Source: Branchiostoma floridae (Eukaryota; Chordata; Leptocardii; Amphioxiformes; Branchiostomatidae). Taken from it: 64,000 nt of DNA. The DNA lies in assembly GCF_000003815.2 (NCBI RefSeq), contig NC_049981.1:12245625-12309624 (forward strand). The letters run 5' to 3'. Under the pieces are notes generated by a model. The model searched no databases and was not told the DNA's origin. It saw nothing but the letters and a program-made list of their open reading frames with translations. A program made the position numbers and the translations under genes. Positions 63,601 through 64,000 of this stretch are shown here, piece after piece (positions within the stretch are counted from its first letter, which is position 1; each line of letters opens with the position of its first letter).

Positions 63601-64000
63601 ATCCCTGCGACCCAACCTCTGCTCGGAGAATAATTATGTCCATATCTACCCTGATATGTATCCTTATATCTGTGAACAACTCCAATGGGAATCGGTTCTT
63701 TCTTCACTGTCTTTCTCCCGAAAACTCTCCGAACACGAGATGTCACAGGCACCAACATAGGTCTGATGATGGTCGCCCGGGCGTAGATCACCAGAAAGAT
63801 CTGCAAAAAGCGGAATTAAAGTAAGTAATCTGTCAAAAGCTAACATTTCAACTGAAACACTAGTAATCAATGACGGTATTACAGCTTTGGAACGTTCAGG
63901 ACTACATCCAGGACAGAAACAAGATGGCGACCAGAGGGTGACAGGATCCCAAGATGGCGATGGCATTGAACCCTTAACATACCTGAATAGGTTCCAGTAA
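57637..64000 (-). CDS. Second PKD1-like receptor-channel, 3' part (partial)
   Basis: Tandem paralogue of the complete gene to its left, running off the right edge. Exons in reading order: 63983-64000 (partial, LLEPIQ), 63650-63800, 63140-63357, 61964-62138, 61373-61517, 60522-61015, 59259-59419, 58640-58894, 58079-58226, and 57637-57644, after which the gap begins. All eight complete exons have exactly the lengths of their partners, with the same phases. Visible parts: TM6, TOP domain, S2-S6 and pore (FELSLGRAFGDVFGD, against [15 protein letters not shown] in the other copy). The tail ends VFDG then Asp-Glu-Ala before the gap. The S2-S3 exon is over 80% identical by eye. Introns hold a mariner remnant and a Penelope-like inverted pair. 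Confidence 0.88.
59708..60415. mobile_element. Penelope-like element fragments in inverted orientation
   Basis: Two arms of about 200 bp (59708-59900 and 60212-60415) are near-perfect inverted copies. Each has GGAAGG...GCCTTCC followed by GAAACGTC on its sense strand, the hammerhead-like core typical of Penelope-like retroelements (CTGAGGA in the right arm, decayed to CTAAAGA in the left). The arms lie between channel exons of the second PKD1-like gene. Confidence 0.6.
60159..60222. repeat. Perfect 25-bp hairpin
   Basis: Arms 60159-60183 and 60198-60222 are exact complements (outer end AGATTCTCTGTCTAAGATGT) around a 14-base loop. It lies immediately inside the right arm of the larger inverted pair. 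Confidence 0.9.
62441..63018 (+). mobile_element. Internally deleted mariner element
   Basis: Terminal inverted repeats of about 39 bp with one mismatch (outer end CGAGGGGCATTCAATAAGT), flanked by TA on both sides (62439-62440 and 63019-63020). At 578 bp it is less than half the size of a complete mariner. It lies in the intron between exons 63140-63357 and 61964-62138 of the second PKD1-like gene. Confidence 0.9.
62603..62932 (+). pseudogene. Mariner transposase N-terminal remnant
   Basis: The frame contains EQVECRAVIRFLYLKGRTP, TFDEMKKTYGDDAPSYDLVK and ETAPRPGRPSSA: the first helix-turn-helix and GRP-like linker of a mariner/SETMAR-type transposase. It then shifts into unrelated sequence because the catalytic DDE/D region is deleted. 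Not functional as a transposase; a start at 62624 (MEQVECR) is equally likely. Confidence 0.8.

Overview
The window is animal genomic DNA: compact multi-exon genes with GT-AG introns of a few hundred bases, many short non-autonomous transposons and microsatellites, and protein families typical of a marine invertebrate deuterostome. The PKD1-like receptor-channel built with FAMeT, CCP and EGF modules, and the expanded Cys-loop receptors, fit a cephalochordate (amphioxus) best. That assignment is inference from gene content and repeat style, since no species marker is present.

The layout is three gene families, each as a head-to-tail pair. (1) 1-13.1 kb, plus strand: two alpha-type nicotinic acetylcholine receptor-like genes, six coding exons each with every exon length identical, plus a likely 5' UTR exon each. 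(2) 14.0-25.6 kb, minus strand: two secreted DNase I-like nucleases, seven exons each, with the catalytic residues intact. (3) 27.3-64 kb, minus strand: a complete 32-exon PKD1-like gene (about 2194 codons; the exon sum is in frame from ATG to stop) and the 3' part of a second copy that runs off the right edge. The last exon of the second copy falls in a 100-N assembly gap.

The PKD1-like protein reads signal peptide, FAMeT, CCP, EGF, FAMeT, CCP, three EGFs, a Thr/Ser-rich linker, GAIN-like region and GPS, TM1, PLAT, then ten more membrane segments ending in a polycystin channel. The duplicated FAMeT-CCP-EGF block is a four-exon cassette with all boundaries in phase 1.

The most unusual region is 49.9-55.95 kb, just upstream of the PKD1-like gene. 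It is a degenerate tandem array of about 520-bp units, each resembling the gene's own promoter and signal-peptide exon. Nearly every unit keeps a 13-bp inverted repeat of the form AGGTYANTGACCT, like an IR-1 nuclear receptor site, about 70-120 bp upstream of the ATG-like position.

Mobile elements are abundant and several have clear termini and target-site duplications: a GGTCTC-ended MITE found twice, a 1.2-kb TAA-flanked element, a 213-bp element with a 9-bp duplication, an internally deleted mariner, Penelope-like fragments (one with a hammerhead ribozyme core, two forming a large inverted pair), and a decayed LINE tail. No tRNA, rRNA or CRISPR was seen. All coordinates and splice sites were read by eye.
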